DNA of 64,000 bases from Schaedlerella arabinosiphila (lineage in GTDB: Bacteria > Bacillota > Clostridia > Lachnospirales > Lachnospiraceae). Below the pieces are notes generated by a model. The model did not search any database. It saw only the letters and a list, made by a program, of their open reading frames with translations, and was not told where the DNA came from. The stretch covers positions 1,612,001-1,676,000 of the forward strand of contig NZ_RHJS01000002.1 in assembly GCF_003885045.1 (NCBI RefSeq), written 5' to 3'. This document shows, piece by piece, positions 27,046-36,710 of this stretch (position 1 is the first letter of the stretch; the number at the start of each line of letters is the position of its first letter). The translations under genes and the position numbers were made by a program.

Positions 27046-28470
27046 ATGGGAATTAATATAAAGAAAATGAAAGTATTAACTGCATATATAATATTTTTTA
27101 TACTCCAAAACCTGTTTTTATGTATTATGAGAAATCAAAAATTTGAAATATGGATAAAATTTCTGGCCGTTTTTTCTGTTTTTTTATTTTTAATAGATAC
27201 CATTTTTTTTATTATACTAGGGAAAAAAATATTTAGTGTCGGATACATATTTGTAGCATTGTCTTTTCTGTTTCATATGGGACAAGTTATACTACATGCT
27301 TTTTTCAAAGATTACAACTATATTTCTGCAGATTTTATAAAGATATATCCGGAACAACTAACAAAAAGTGCATTATTATTTTCATTAAATATTATTCAAA
27401 TAGTAACCTTTTTTATACTTCTATCTACATATTCTAAGATAAAAAGAGAAAGGATGAATCCAAAATTTAATAAGATTAGTAATACACAGCTAAAATTAAT
27501 TGGATGGATTATGTGTATTATTACTGTACCAATGAAATTTAGATATATAAAAGCAGCAATCGATATAGTTCAAGACGAAACTTATGTGAGTTCCACAGTA
27601 GAAGGTTTTAGTGGTGTATATATTCAAATATCAAATTTTTGTATTATAGCTTTTGTCATACTTCTTTTTGCATACAGTTATAATAAAGTGATGCAAAAGA
27701 TTATTTTATTTCTTTCATGTTTGTTTTTTGTATGGAGTATGCTCTCTGGAGGAAGAATTTATGGCGTAATATCAATTTTGATCCTTCTACTATGTTATAT
27801 CCGTATTAATGATATAAAAATCAATTTTATAAGTATTACGGTAATGTGTTTTTTTATGGTGGTTTTTTTACAGCTTATCACTACGATTTCTTTCATCCGG
27901 ACAACACACGAGTTTAATATACCAAATTTAATACAATATGCTTTCAATCCTTCAAACAACTTTTTGCTAAAGATGTTAGATGAATTTGGTGGCACAGTAG
28001 GAACAGTAATTTTTACATTTGATGAGGTTCCACGTTATCTTGATTTTCATAATGGCCAAAGTTATATAAAAGCTTGGATGCTTGTTGGTTTCAATATTAA
28101 TGGTATTTTGAATCAAATAAGCAAAGAGATTTCTTATACCTTGTTATTTTCTAATAGGTTTCATCTGGGAGGAAGCTACATTGGTGAATTATACTATAAT
28201 TTTGGATTTTTTTCTTATGCTTTTGCTCCTCTAGTAGGTTTATTTATAGGAAAAATCTCTGAAATGAGCGATTATTGTTTAGAAAATAAACTTGTAATAG
28301 AATTTGCAGTACTGGTTATGCCTGTTTATGGAGCTATCTCTTGGGTAAGAGGTTATTTTGATTCTTTTACCAGATCATTTGTGTGGGGAACAGTATTTAT
28401 TTTATTTTTGTATTTTGTGTGCAGACGAATCAAAATAAGTGATTTAAAAAGAAAACTGATAGGTATATAA
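27046..28470 (+). CDS. Wzy-type oligosaccharide repeat-unit polymerase
   Basis: A 474-residue hydrophobic protein with about 11-12 predicted membrane segments and a long extracellular loop around residues 290-385 (FIRTTHEF, FGGTVGTVIFTFDEVPRYLDFHNGQSY, FHLGGSYIGELYYNFG). This layout fits O-antigen/capsule polymerases, which link lipid-carried repeat units outside the membrane. Sequence conservation in this family is very low, so the call rests on topology and on the flippase, transferases and priming enzyme around it. Confidence 0.78.
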   Translation: MGINIKKMKVLTAYIIFFILQNLFLCIMRNQKFEIWIKFLAVFSVFLFLIDTIFFIILGKKIFSVGYIFVALSFLFHMGQVILHAFFKDYNYISADFIKIYPEQLTKSALLFSLNIIQIVTFFILLSTYSKIKRERMNPKFNKISNTQLKLIGWIMCIITVPMKFRYIKAAIDIVQDETYVSSTVEGFSGVYIQISNFCIIAFVILLFAYSYNKVMQKIILFLSCLFFVWSMLSGGRIYGVISILILLLCYIRINDIKINFISITVMCFFMVVFLQLITTISFIRTTHEFNIPNLIQYAFNPSNNFLLKMLDEFGGTVGTVIFTFDEVPRYLDFHNGQSYIKAWMLVGFNINGILNQISKEISYTLLFSNRFHLGGSYIGELYYNFGFFSYAFAPLVGLFIGKISEMSDYCLENKLVIEFAVLVMPVYGAISWVRGYFDSFTRSFVWGTVFILFLYFVCRRIKISDLKRKLIGI

Positions 28471-28488
28471 AAGCCATAGGAGAATGAA

Positions 28489-29451
28489 ATGGAGAGTCCA
28501 TTAGTTAGCGTAATAATTCCGTGTTATAATTGTATAAAATATGTTGAAGAAGCCGTAATGTCAATAGTAAACCAAACATATCAAAATATGGAAATTTTGA
28601 TTACCGATGATTGTTCTTCGGATGGTACATATGAAATACTAAAGAAACTTGCAAAATTAGATAAAAGAATAAAACTATATAGAAATCAAAAGAATGAAAA
28701 AATAATTGAGACATTAAATAAAATGATACATAAATCTAAGGGTAAGTATATAGCAAGGATGGATTCAGATGATATTTCCGTATTGACACGTATTGAAGAA
28801 CAAGTGTCTTTTTTAGAAATTAATTCGGATATAGATTTTTGTGGAACAAATTGTATTCATATTAACAATAAAGGAAAAATAATTGCACACAAAGAGTTCC
28901 CAGGGAAAAGTCAACAGATACAAAAGCTGATAAAATATGGAAATATATTTGCTCATCCCACAATTATGATAAGATCAGTACTATTGAAGCAATGCCGCTA
29001 TAATCCAGAATTTATACACGCTGAGGATTATGAATTATGGTGTCGTCTTATATATGAAAAAAAGGCAAATGCTGCAAATTTACAAAAATATTTATTAAAG
29101 TATAGAGTGACGAAAGGGCAAATATCCCAGAAGTACGAAACAGAGCAGAAAGAGCATACAGCGAAAATAATGCAAAAATATAGTGTGACGAATATGTCAG
29201 ATATTGAAATTCATAAAATGATATTCTGTACGATCAATAGCAAGAAGGTAATACAATTTGAAGAAATCAGAGATTATACAAAAGTGGTTTATGAAGATAT
29301 AAAAAAGAGTGAGTTTAATTTATCATATCCTTTTATGGCAAAATTGCTGCTATTCTTAAGAAATAATTGTATAAAGTTATTTATGTATTATTTATTTACT
29401 CCTATTGGAATTAGAACTACATTAAAAAGAATAAGGACAAAACTAATATGA
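28489..29451 (+). CDS. Family 2 glycosyltransferase
   Basis: A 320-residue GT-A enzyme. SVIIPCYNCIKYVEEAVMSI at the N terminus, ITDDCSSDGT near residue 40 and ARMDSDD near 85 identify the donor and metal site. There is no membrane anchor. Its stop overlaps the ATG of the pyruvyl transferase gene by 4 bases (ATGA). Confidence 0.92.
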   Translation: MESPLVSVIIPCYNCIKYVEEAVMSIVNQTYQNMEILITDDCSSDGTYEILKKLAKLDKRIKLYRNQKNEKIIETLNKMIHKSKGKYIARMDSDDISVLTRIEEQVSFLEINSDIDFCGTNCIHINNKGKIIAHKEFPGKSQQIQKLIKYGNIFAHPTIMIRSVLLKQCRYNPEFIHAEDYELWCRLIYEKKANAANLQKYLLKYRVTKGQISQKYETEQKEHTAKIMQKYSVTNMSDIEIHKMIFCTINSKKVIQFEEIRDYTKVVYEDIKKSEFNLSYPFMAKLLLFLRNNCIKLFMYYLFTPIGIRTTLKRIRTKLI

Positions 29452-30539
29452 TACAAATGTTATTGGAACTTTTAAAAGTTTTTTTACAAAAGATAGGAGT
29501 ATACTATAAATATCAGTTTATTATTAAAGGAGAAAAATATAAAGATATATATTTAAAGTACAAAAATGAAAAAAAGATATATTTTTTTCTGACTCCAACA
29601 TATGGTAATTTAGGTGATCAGGCAATTGAAATAGCAACTATAGAATTTATCAAAAAGTATTTTTACGAGTATTCTATTATTAATATCCATTTGCAAGAGA
29701 CTTTTTATAAAATGAAAGCAGTCCTTAGAACGATAGATCCAAAAGACTTGGTTTTTATTCAGGGAGGAGGTAATTTCGGAAATCTTTATAAGAGTGTTGA
29801 GGTTTCCAGAAGATTTATCGTCAGAAAAATTAAAAAAAATACTATTATTATATTACCGTCTACGATTTATTTCACAAATAGTCTAAAGGGAAAAATAGAG
29901 CTAAAAAGATCACAATATATATATAATAAGAATCATCAACTAGTAATAACTACTAGAGAAAAATACTCATATTCTTTTTCTGAAAAATATTTTGATAAAT
30001 GTAAAAATATCATGTTTCCAGATATGGTATTTTTTTTGGCAAATAGATATAAAAAAGCATTTGAAGAATTGTCTAGAGATCGAATATTGATTTGTTTTAG
30101 AAAAGATACTGAAAGTGTGATTGAATCAGATAGAGATTCTCTTATTTCTCATATATATAATCTATATGAAGGAGTTCACATTATTGATACACAATTATTT
30201 AGAAGTATAAGTGATAATATAAAAGGAATTGAAGTAGAATCTATGATTAAGGAATTTAAAAGTGCTAAACTGATTATAACAGATCGGCTTCATGGCTTGA
30301 TTTTTTCCATAATAACAAATACACCTTGTATTGTTCTACCATCTTTAGATAATAAAATTAAAGGTACATATGGTTGGGTGGAAAAAGAACCGCAAATTAT
30401 ATTTCTAAAAACAGAAGAAATTAATAATTTAGATGAAATAATAAAAAAGATGCTAAAAATCAAGAGTATACCTATTTCAAATTATAATTATATTTTTGAT
30501 GAGTTTGGAAATGAAATTAAAGCATTAAGTGAGGAGTGA
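29448..30539 (+). CDS. Polysaccharide pyruvyl transferase
   Basis: A 363-residue member of the CsaB/WcaK/ExoV-type pyruvyl transferase family. Visible motifs are FLTPTYGNLGDQAIEIAT near residue 45, FIQGGGNFGNLY near 105, VITTREKYSY, and IITDRLHGLIFSIITNTPCIVLPS near 285. It would add a pyruvate ketal from phosphoenolpyruvate to a sugar, giving the polymer a negative charge. Confidence 0.92.
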   Translation: MIQMLLELLKVFLQKIGVYYKYQFIIKGEKYKDIYLKYKNEKKIYFFLTPTYGNLGDQAIEIATIEFIKKYFYEYSIINIHLQETFYKMKAVLRTIDPKDLVFIQGGGNFGNLYKSVEVSRRFIVRKIKKNTIIILPSTIYFTNSLKGKIELKRSQYIYNKNHQLVITTREKYSYSFSEKYFDKCKNIMFPDMVFFLANRYKKAFEELSRDRILICFRKDTESVIESDRDSLISHIYNLYEGVHIIDTQLFRSISDNIKGIEVESMIKEFKSAKLIITDRLHGLIFSIITNTPCIVLPSLDNKIKGTYGWVEKEPQIIFLKTEEINNLDEIIKKMLKIKSIPISNYNYIFDEFGNEIKALSEE

Positions 30540-30545
30540 TAGATT

Positions 30546-31676
30546 ATGGAATACAATGGGATAAAGTATTTTATTGGATGTGGTGTTCCAGTCAATGTTT
30601 GCAATTTTCGTTGTGGGTATTGCTATCTGGGGCAGCATCCACATCCATACGAAGGTGGAATTATTCCATTTATTAGAACATCTAAGTATATTTCAGATTA
30701 TTTTTCAATTGAAAAAATGGGAGGTCCTTGTTATTTTAATTTTTGTGGAAATGGAGAGACACTTTTACATCCTGAAATCATTGAATTGGTGATACGACTC
30801 ATTAAAGAAGGACATTATTGTGACATTATTACAAATGGAACTTTATCTAAGAAATTTGATGAAATTGTTTCAAATATAGAACTAGAGTTTGGGGCACACC
30901 TACTGATTAAGTTTTCATTTCATTATATTGAATTGAAAAGAAAAGGACTATTAGAAAAGTTTGTAGACAACGTAAACAAGATGCGTGATAATGGAATTTC
31001 TTATTCTGTGGAAATTACTCCATATGACGATTTGATTCCATATATTGAGGAGATTAAGAATTTTTCTATTAAGAATTTTGGAGCTTTTCCACATTTTACA
31101 GTGGCACGAAATGAAGAAACTAAAAATATAGAGCTCCTTACAAGTTTGAGCAGTGATGAATATAAAAATACTTGGTCATCATTTAACTCTCCGATGTTCG
31201 ATTTTAAAAGTAATATTTTTGGGGTTAAACGGAATGAATTTTGTTACGCAGGATTATGGAGTATACAGCTTAACCTGGCCACGGGTAATTATTCGCAGTG
31301 TTATGGTGGAGATGTATTAGGTACAATCACAGATTTTGATAAACCAATTAATTTTAGAGCAATTGGTAAATGCAGACAGCCGCACTGTTTTAATGGACAT
31401 GCTTATCTGACATATGGGGTAATTCCGGAACTATCAACACCAATGTATGTTGATATGCGGGATAGAATTTCAGATGATGAAAGACATTGGTTACAACCAG
31501 AAACTATCCGCTTTTTTTCGACTAAACTTTCTGAATCACATCCCAAATTAACAAAAAAACAGAAAAAAAATATTTTGCGAATGCGTAATTTATATAAAGG
31601 ATATACATTATTTATAAGAGGAAAGTCATTTTTTGAAAGAAAAATAAATAAAAGAAGGAATAACTCTTTTGAATGA
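30546..31676 (+). CDS. Radical SAM protein of the polysaccharide locus
   Basis: A 376-residue radical SAM protein. The cluster motif CNFRCGYC (CX3CX2C) is near residue 19, followed by YFNFCGNGETLLHPEI, the S-adenosylmethionine glycine motif. The C-terminal half has further cysteines (NEFCYAGLW, SQCYGGD, GKCRQPHCFNGH) that could bind a second cluster, as in SPASM-type proteins. No known sugar-modifying radical SAM enzyme can be named from this. It lies between the pyruvyl transferase and the flippase in one transcript, so it probably acts on the glycan or its precursor. Confidence 0.85.
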   Translation: MEYNGIKYFIGCGVPVNVCNFRCGYCYLGQHPHPYEGGIIPFIRTSKYISDYFSIEKMGGPCYFNFCGNGETLLHPEIIELVIRLIKEGHYCDIITNGTLSKKFDEIVSNIELEFGAHLLIKFSFHYIELKRKGLLEKFVDNVNKMRDNGISYSVEITPYDDLIPYIEEIKNFSIKNFGAFPHFTVARNEETKNIELLTSLSSDEYKNTWSSFNSPMFDFKSNIFGVKRNEFCYAGLWSIQLNLATGNYSQCYGGDVLGTITDFDKPINFRAIGKCRQPHCFNGHAYLTYGVIPELSTPMYVDMRDRISDDERHWLQPETIRFFSTKLSESHPKLTKKQKKNILRMRNLYKGYTLFIRGKSFFERKINKRRNNSFE

Positions 31677-33214
31677 AAGATATAAAATATATATATAAAA
31701 ATACATTGGTAACTCTACTTTCGCAGATAATTCGTATTCTACTCGGATTTATTTTACAAAGAGTATTTATAAATACTCTAGGAGTTAAATATCTTGGATA
31801 CAATTCTGTATATAGTAATATTTTACAAATGCTTAATTTGGCAGATTTAGGAGTTGGAGTAGCGGTTACCAGCTTTTTATATAAACCACTAGCCGAGAAT
31901 AATAAAACTAAGATTAAGGCTTTAATGTATTTATATAAAAAAATTTATTTTATAATTGCTTTTGTAGTGTTACTTGCTGGTTCATTAATTACAATATTAA
32001 TACCAGCTATTATAAAGGATGCTGAATGTAGCAACTATTATTTAAGAATTTATTTTATCATTAATTTAGTGGCAGTTGTAAGTACTTATTTTTTTTCATA
32101 TAAGCGTACGTTATTGATTGCTGAGGAAAAATCATATTTTACAAATTATGTGGATATGATACTGAATATTATTTGTTCAGTAGTTCAAATTATTGCACTC
32201 AATATTTTTTCGGATTTTGTTATATATTTGGTTATTAATGTCATAAAAAATATAATATCAAATTTGATAATATCAAGGGAATGTGACAAAAAGCACATAT
32301 TTTTAAAAGGAAATATTGCTCAGGATGAAGTGGAAAAATATAAAAGAGCGATTGGAATATATGTAAAGGATTTATTTATATCCAGAATAGGGGCATATAT
32401 TTACTATAGTACAGATAATATAATCATTTCTATTTTTAAAGGTTCACTTTTGGCTGGATATTTGTCAAATTACACACTTGTTACTACATCTATTCAATCA
32501 ATTGTAACACAACTTTTTAGCGCTTTACAAGCAACATTTGGAAAACTAATTGTGAAAGAGAATAGTTTAGAAAAACAAAAAGAAATAGTGGATGAATATT
32601 TTTTTATAAACTATAATGTATCAAATATATGTGCTCTTTGCAGTTGTTTTTTGATACAACCATTTATAATGTTGTATATTGGAAAAAAATATATTTTGAA
32701 CGACTCTACTATTTTCTTCTTAAGCATTAATTTGGGACTTACGTTATTATTAATAATACCATCTCAAGTATTTATAGTCTATAATCTATATAAATATGAC
32801 AAACAAATAATAGCATTATCAGCTTTTATGAATATTGTGATATCCTCAATACTGGTAGAGAAAATAGGAATTGATGGAGCTCTCATTGGAACACTGATTA
32901 CTTCATTAATTTATTTGTTTGGGCGATTATTTATTATTTCGAGAAAAATTTTTGATATCCCATACCGATATTATATAAAAAAAATTATTTTATGGATAAT
33001 TAATAGTAGTACGGGATTTGTTGGATGCTATTTTGTTTATCGGTTAATTGATATTACATCTTGGACAAAATGGATTATATCTGCTTTTATTTATCCTATT
33101 TTAGTTGTTTTTATATCAATATTTATTATGCATAGATCAAAAGAATATATAATATTTCAAAAAATTATTTTACAAAATCTAGTAAAAATAAGAGGAAATA
33201 AAAGGTTTAAATAG
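31673..33214 (+). CDS. Wzx-type polysaccharide flippase
   Basis: A 513-residue protein with about 14 membrane helices that begins KNTLVTLLSQIIRILLGFILQRVFINTLG, typical of the oligosaccharide flippases of the MOP superfamily. It would turn the lipid-linked repeat unit to the outer face for Wzy. It overlaps the radical SAM gene by 4 bases. Confidence 0.9.
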   Translation: MKDIKYIYKNTLVTLLSQIIRILLGFILQRVFINTLGVKYLGYNSVYSNILQMLNLADLGVGVAVTSFLYKPLAENNKTKIKALMYLYKKIYFIIAFVVLLAGSLITILIPAIIKDAECSNYYLRIYFIINLVAVVSTYFFSYKRTLLIAEEKSYFTNYVDMILNIICSVVQIIALNIFSDFVIYLVINVIKNIISNLIISRECDKKHIFLKGNIAQDEVEKYKRAIGIYVKDLFISRIGAYIYYSTDNIIISIFKGSLLAGYLSNYTLVTTSIQSIVTQLFSALQATFGKLIVKENSLEKQKEIVDEYFFINYNVSNICALCSCFLIQPFIMLYIGKKYILNDSTIFFLSINLGLTLLLIIPSQVFIVYNLYKYDKQIIALSAFMNIVISSILVEKIGIDGALIGTLITSLIYLFGRLFIISRKIFDIPYRYYIKKIILWIINSSTGFVGCYFVYRLIDITSWTKWIISAFIYPILVVFISIFIMHRSKEYIIFQKIILQNLVKIRGNKRFK

Positions 33215-33264
33215 CTATTATCAAGCAGAGATTAAGGTTTAACTGATTCATACAGAGGGAGGCT

Positions 33265-34224
33265 ATGAAACATACTATGCGGATAAAACTTTATTTCATG
33301 ATTTTGTGTATTGTAATTTTGTTCAGTGGATGTAGAAATGCAACCGTAGAGGATTCCAATATAGATACAGTTTCAGAAAATAGTAATGAGCTCATTATAA
33401 ATATGACGGATTATAAGGACATACGTGCCTGCTTTGATTATGTTTATTCAATGGGAGATAAATACGAGAAATATTATGTTGAGGTTCCAGAAGGAGTTTA
33501 CAACACGGAAGAGTTATTTACGGAGGAAGAGTGGAATAACGAGGGAAAAGATGTAGGATGGAACTATTATTATGGGCTTACTATACCAGACAATTGTTAT
33601 CTGGTGGGTATCGGAGCTGTTGATAAAATAGTATTCCAAAACGGAGGGAGTAAGCCGGATTCAGACGTAAAATCACCTTTGAATTTTAAAAATAGTGGAG
33701 GTATAGAAAATATTACGGTTAAAGCAAAGGGGTGTAGATATGCGATCCATGATGATATGGCTTGGAATGCGGAACATTATACAAGAATAGTCAGAAACTG
33801 CAAGATTATTGATAATGGATCTACAATAAAAGCAGCATATGGAAGTGGAATTTATGGAGACTGTGATTTTTTCTTTTATAATACAGAGTTTATAGCATAT
33901 GGTGATGCCTATCCTTTTTCGCTTCATAATACTATTGATCAGAAAAAAGTTGGGAATATTACATTTATAGGCTGTACATTTAAGGGAAATAATAAAGGCT
34001 GTGTATTTCCAAGCCTTAGTCCACTATCTGCAAAAACATATATAACAATGATTGGGTGTAAGGTGGATAATATTCTTTTTTCAGAAATACCAGATAACAG
34101 TGGAATTGCTTTTGAATTAAGTGGTGGCGGAAACAGCGAATGTAGTATAGAAGTAAAAAACTCAGATGGGAAAAAGTATGAATTTAGTTTTGCTGATGAT
34201 AAAGAAGAAAAAATTTCAGAATAA
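33265..34224 (+). CDS. Putative beta-helix lipoprotein
   Basis: A 319-residue protein with a lipoprotein signal peptide: a charged start, a hydrophobic run and the lipobox LFSGC, with the lipidated Cys near residue 24. The mature part has repeated short beta-strand motifs (GIENITVKAKGCRYAIHDD, RIVRNCKIIDNGS, NITFIGCTFKGNN, ITMIGCKVDN), the look of a right-handed parallel beta-helix such as pectate-lyase-like folds. Function is unknown; a polysaccharide lyase, esterase or binding role on the outer membrane face is plausible. GAGGGAGG precedes the ATG. Confidence 0.72.
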   Translation: MKHTMRIKLYFMILCIVILFSGCRNATVEDSNIDTVSENSNELIINMTDYKDIRACFDYVYSMGDKYEKYYVEVPEGVYNTEELFTEEEWNNEGKDVGWNYYYGLTIPDNCYLVGIGAVDKIVFQNGGSKPDSDVKSPLNFKNSGGIENITVKAKGCRYAIHDDMAWNAEHYTRIVRNCKIIDNGSTIKAAYGSGIYGDCDFFFYNTEFIAYGDAYPFSLHNTIDQKKVGNITFIGCTFKGNNKGCVFPSLSPLSAKTYITMIGCKVDNILFSEIPDNSGIAFELSGGGNSECSIEVKNSDGKKYEFSFADDKEEKISE

Positions 34225-34272
34225 AGATAAATTCATTCTGCTTATGTCAATTGATTTTTTAGGAGAAAACAA

Positions 34273-35769
34273 ATGCTGTTTAATTCAATACAATTCTTAA
34301 TATTTTTTCCAGTTGTAATTTTATTCTACTTTGTAATACCAGAAAAAATCAGATATTTATGGTTATTATTTGTAAGCTATTTTTTCTATATGTGCTGGAA
34401 TGCCAAATATGCATTACTTATACTGTTTTCAACAGTTATTACATATTTTAGTGGATTGATTATTGAAAAAATCAAAGCACAAAAATGGGAAGACAGGAAA
34501 ATAATTAAATATAAAAAATATTGTGTTATCGGGAGCTTTATATTAAATCTGGCAATTCTATTTTGGTTTAAATATTTAGAGTTTATGATACTGAATCTAA
34601 ACCGTATGTTGAATGTGTTTCACTTTGAAATACATATTCCGACAATTGATATAATACTTCCTGTAGGAATATCATTTTATACTTTTCAAGCTCTAAGTTA
34701 TACCATGGATATTTATAGAGACAAAATACATGCTGAAAGGAATCCGTTTCGATACGCATTGTTTGTGTCTTTTTTTCCACAACTGGTTGCTGGCCCAATT
34801 GAACGTTCAGAAAATCTTTTAAGACAGTTAAAAATACCAACCCGATTTAGTGTAAAAAATGCAGAGTATGGATTATTGACAATGGCTTATGGTGTATTCC
34901 TAAAAGTAGTAGTTGCCGACAATCTTTCGCTCTTGATCGACCCTGTTTATTACAACACAAATGACAGTAGTACAATAGCACTTACAACAGGAATGATTCT
35001 ATTTGCATTCCAAGTATATTGCGACTTCCAGGGATATACCCAAATAGCAATTGGAAGTGCACGGATATTAGGGTTTCAGTTAAATGAAAATTTCAATTCA
35101 CCGTATTTGGCAAAAAGTATAAAAGATTTCTGGGGACGTTGGCACATTTCATTGACATCATGGTTTAGAGATTATTTATATATTCCTCTTGGAGGAAACA
35201 GAAAGGGAAAATTCAGAAAGCAGATAAATACAATGCTTGTTTTTTTATGCTCTGGTTTATGGCATGGAGCTTCATGGCATTATGTGATTTGGGGGGGGGC
35301 AAACGGAATTTTCAGTGTTCTGGAGGATGTACTAAAGCCTTACTATCATAAAATGATAGCAAGACTTAAAATAAATGAAAGAAACGTATTATGGAAAGGT
35401 TTTCGGACTATAGTTACATTTGCCATGATTGATTTGACATGGCTCTTCTTCAGAGTAAATTCTTTTCGTGAAGGAATTGGTATTTTGAAAAGGATTTTTG
35501 CTGAGTTTAGAATCAAGTGGTTTATATCAAGTGGATTTTTTAATGTGTTTGGAACAACTTATAACTTTGTGATCATTGCGGTTTCATTGTTATGTGTAAT
35601 GATTATTGATATATTGAATTATAATGGAATTGACGTGAGAAAGATCATTTTTAGCCAACAGATTATATTTAGATGGATCATCTATTGGATGATTTATCTG
35701 ATCATTATTTATTGGGGGGTATATGGGACAGGATATGAACAGACACAGTTTATTTATTTCCAATTTTAG
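34273..35769 (+). CDS. MBOAT O-acyltransferase (AlgI/DltB-like), with in-frame G9 tract
   Basis: A 498-residue polytopic membrane acyltransferase. MBOAT landmarks are SFYTFQALSYTMDIYR, FFPQLVAGPIER, FWGRWHISLTSWFRDYLYIPLGGNRKG and the catalytic-histidine segment LCSGLWHGASWHYVIW near residue 325-340. Such enzymes carry acyl (usually acetyl) groups across the membrane to surface polymers with an SGNH partner, which is the next gene. Nine consecutive G (35291-35299) lie directly after the catalytic histidine region and encode WGGA. The frame is open here, but one slip would truncate the protein near residue 345. Confidence 0.93.
   Translation: MLFNSIQFLIFFPVVILFYFVIPEKIRYLWLLFVSYFFYMCWNAKYALLILFSTVITYFSGLIIEKIKAQKWEDRKIIKYKKYCVIGSFILNLAILFWFKYLEFMILNLNRMLNVFHFEIHIPTIDIILPVGISFYTFQALSYTMDIYRDKIHAERNPFRYALFVSFFPQLVAGPIERSENLLRQLKIPTRFSVKNAEYGLLTMAYGVFLKVVVADNLSLLIDPVYYNTNDSSTIALTTGMILFAFQVYCDFQGYTQIAIGSARILGFQLNENFNSPYLAKSIKDFWGRWHISLTSWFRDYLYIPLGGNRKGKFRKQINTMLVFLCSGLWHGASWHYVIWGGANGIFSVLEDVLKPYYHKMIARLKINERNVLWKGFRTIVTFAMIDLTWLFFRVNSFREGIGILKRIFAEFRIKWFISSGFFNVFGTTYNFVIIAVSLLCVMIIDILNYNGIDVRKIIFSQQIIFRWIIYWMIYLIIIYWGVYGTGYEQTQFIYFQF
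35291..35299 (+). repeat. Poly-G tract (G9), phase-variation candidate, ON state
   Basis: Nine G in an AT-rich gene, read TGG GGG GGG GCA in frame. It is the only one of four such tracts in the locus where the downstream frame is open. Confidence 0.8.
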
Positions 35770-36685
35770 AGAAAATATTTTATTTATGCTGAAAGTATTA
35801 CTGTTTATACTAATAGCAATAGCATATTTTGCTTATATTATGCCTCAGTATGCAGGGGCATATACAGCATCACTAGAAGATAAAGTGGAACGTTTAAAAT
35901 CTATTGATGAAGCGAAAATTGTGTTACTTGGAAATTCGAATCTTGCTTTTGGCATTAACTCAGAAATGATAGAAGAGGAACTTGAGATGCCAGTGGTGAA
36001 TATGGGATTCCATGGGTCGGCTGGCAATGTATTCCATGAAAGAATGTCAAGATATAATGTTACAGAAGGAGATATTTATATTATATGTCATACGGATTTT
36101 GCTGATGATGATACAATAAGCGACGCTGCACTTTGCTGGAGTGCTCTTGAAAACCATATAGAATTATGGAAGATATTGCGGACTTCGGATTTCTATCGTA
36201 TGTTGAAAGCTTTTCCGGTATATCTCAAAAAGTGTTTAAGCTTATATATTGAGGATTCTGGAAATATAGATCCTGGAATTGTATATGGAAGAGGAGCATT
36301 TAACAAATATGGAGATGTATGTCTGCAGCGCGAAGGTGGCAATTATACTTTTGAAAAAAGAGTTGAACCACCAAAAATAAATGCAATAACGATAAATCGA
36401 ATCAATGAATTAAAAAAGTGGATGGATGAAAGTGGCGCAACGCTGTTGGTAGCTTCTTATCCTATTGGAAAAGGAGAATTAACAGCAGATGAGAATGAGT
36501 TTGTGAATTTCCAAAGGGATTTAGAACAGAAACTTGACTGTGAAGTTATATCACAATATACAGATTATATGTATGAGTACAAATATTTTTATGATTCAGA
36601 ATATCATTTGAGCAGTGAAGGAGCTGATATGAGGACTGCACAATTGATAGAAGATATTAAAAATTGGAAAAAATGGGAATATTAA
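35723..36685 (+). CDS. SGNH-type acyltransferase partner of the MBOAT protein (DltD/AlgJ-like)
   Basis: A 320-residue protein with one N-terminal membrane anchor (about residues 20-42) and an extracytoplasmic SGNH-like domain. The nucleophile block reads VLLGNSNLAFGI near residue 75 and the C-terminal Asp-His block reads DSEYHLSSEG near 295. Paired with an MBOAT gene it would complete transfer of the acyl group to the polysaccharide. Its start overlaps the MBOAT gene by 47 bases; an ATG at 35735 is an alternative. This gene has no long G tract. Confidence 0.82.
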   Translation: MGQDMNRHSLFISNFRENILFMLKVLLFILIAIAYFAYIMPQYAGAYTASLEDKVERLKSIDEAKIVLLGNSNLAFGINSEMIEEELEMPVVNMGFHGSAGNVFHERMSRYNVTEGDIYIICHTDFADDDTISDAALCWSALENHIELWKILRTSDFYRMLKAFPVYLKKCLSLYIEDSGNIDPGIVYGRGAFNKYGDVCLQREGGNYTFEKRVEPPKINAITINRINELKKWMDESGATLLVASYPIGKGELTADENEFVNFQRDLEQKLDCEVISQYTDYMYEYKYFYDSEYHLSSEGADMRTAQLIEDIKNWKKWEY

Positions 36686-36710
36686 CTTTACTTCATTTAC
36701 GGGAGAGAAA

